A DNA stretch of 5,705 bases from Desulfovibrio sp. (GTDB lineage: Bacteria; Desulfobacterota; Desulfovibrionia; Desulfovibrionales; Desulfovibrionaceae). The stretch lies in contig JALHHV010000126.1 in the NCBI GenBank assembly GCA_022837365.1, positions 1 to 5,705 on the forward strand, read 5' to 3'. Position 1 is the stretch's first letter. Each line of letters starts with the position of its first letter. Below, in pieces: positions 5,507 through 5,705 of the stretch. Made by a program: the position numbers and the translations under genes. The notes under the pieces were generated by a model. It worked only from the letters and a program-made list of their open reading frames with translations, searched no databases and was not told the DNA's origin.

Positions 5507-5705
5507 TTATGCCTCTCCGCCCGCCCCGTTGCCCGTCCCGTCGCCTGCCCCGTCGCCTGTAGGGCCGCCGTCCTGCACGGCGGCCAGCACGTCCATGGCC
5601 GCGTGGTCGGTGAAGTCGAAGCGCAGCGGAGTGAGGGTGACCCAGCCTTCGGTCAGCAGGGCGCGGTCGGTGCCGGGGGCCACGGTCTCGGGCGGGATGG
5701 TGCCG
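5507..5705 (-). CDS. surE: 5'/3'-nucleotidase SurE, C-terminal part (partial)
   Basis: This is the last 65 codons of a minus-strand gene that starts right of the window, ending at TAA (5509-5507). SurE family members are divalent-metal-dependent phosphatases that remove phosphate from nucleoside monophosphates, acting in the cytoplasm. Identification rests on the C-terminal signature GTDRALLTEGWVTLTPLRFD followed by FTDHAAMDVL, which matches the usual SurE ending (GTDxxAlxxGyVSlTPLqfDlT). The metal-binding N-terminal motifs lie outside the window. After the conserved end there is an extra tail of about 20 residues, almost entirely Gly, Asp, Ala, Thr and Asn, encoded by a short tandem repeat; it is probably disordered. 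A strong hairpin terminator follows directly. The visible part is short, so the family call is good but not certain. Confidence 0.86.
   Translation of the reverse strand, partial: GTIPPETVAPGTDRALLTEGWVTLTPLRFDFTDHAAMDVLAAVQDGGPTGDGAGDGTGNGAGGEA
5525..5560. repeat. 12-base tandem repeat at the 3' end of surE
   Basis: Two exact copies of CCCGTCGCCTG occur at 5537-5547 and 5549-5559 with a 12-base period. A third, diverged copy (CCCGTTGCCCG) lies at 5525-5535. On the coding (minus) strand this makes the four-residue-like protein repeat TGDG-AGDG-TGNG. The period is a multiple of three, so copy-number change would lengthen or shorten the tail without a frameshift. Confidence 0.7.

Overview
The window is very GC-rich (third codon positions are almost always G or C) and carries housekeeping genes of a bacterium. 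The gene set and protein styles are an EAL/HDOD signalling protein, a single-chain iron-sulfur L-serine dehydratase ending in Cys, class II aldolase followed by GAPDH, and SurE. Together they suggest a high-GC Desulfovibrionaceae member (Desulfovibrio / Nitratidesulfovibrio type). That assignment is inference from protein style; there is no rRNA here to confirm it.

Layout. Bases 1-214 hold the 3' end of an unidentified plus-strand gene. Bases 215-459 are non-coding, locally AT-richer towards the right, and contain a plausible promoter with a TATACT box inside a 10-base palindrome. Bases 460-1884 (+) encode an EAL-like plus HDOD signalling protein. Two bases later comes sdaA (1887-3266, +), L-serine dehydratase, so these two genes form a tight, probably translationally coupled pair. 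Bases 3267-3357 separate convergent genes and hold a hairpin terminator. On the minus strand, fba (5302-4379) and gap (4356-3358) lie 22 bases apart and form a glycolysis/gluconeogenesis operon read right to left. Bases 5303-5506 are the fba leader and promoter region plus the terminator of the next gene. Bases 5507-5705 (-) are the C-terminal end of surE, with a Gly/Asp-rich tail made from a 12-base tandem repeat.

How the genes fit together. FBA produces or consumes glyceraldehyde 3-phosphate, which GAPDH interconverts with 1,3-bisphosphoglycerate. SdaA makes pyruvate and ammonia from serine. In a sulfate reducer, pyruvate would feed pyruvate:ferredoxin oxidoreductase and energy metabolism. 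The EAL/HDOD protein is the only signalling gene, and its coupling to sdaA is the main contextual oddity. The GAPDH lacks the Asp that normally enforces NAD specificity and has a Ser at a second cofactor-discriminating site, which suggests it can use NADP(H).

I see no mobile element, CRISPR array, phage gene, tRNA or rRNA, and no clearly undescribed multi-gene system. The observations worth a second look concern details within known families.
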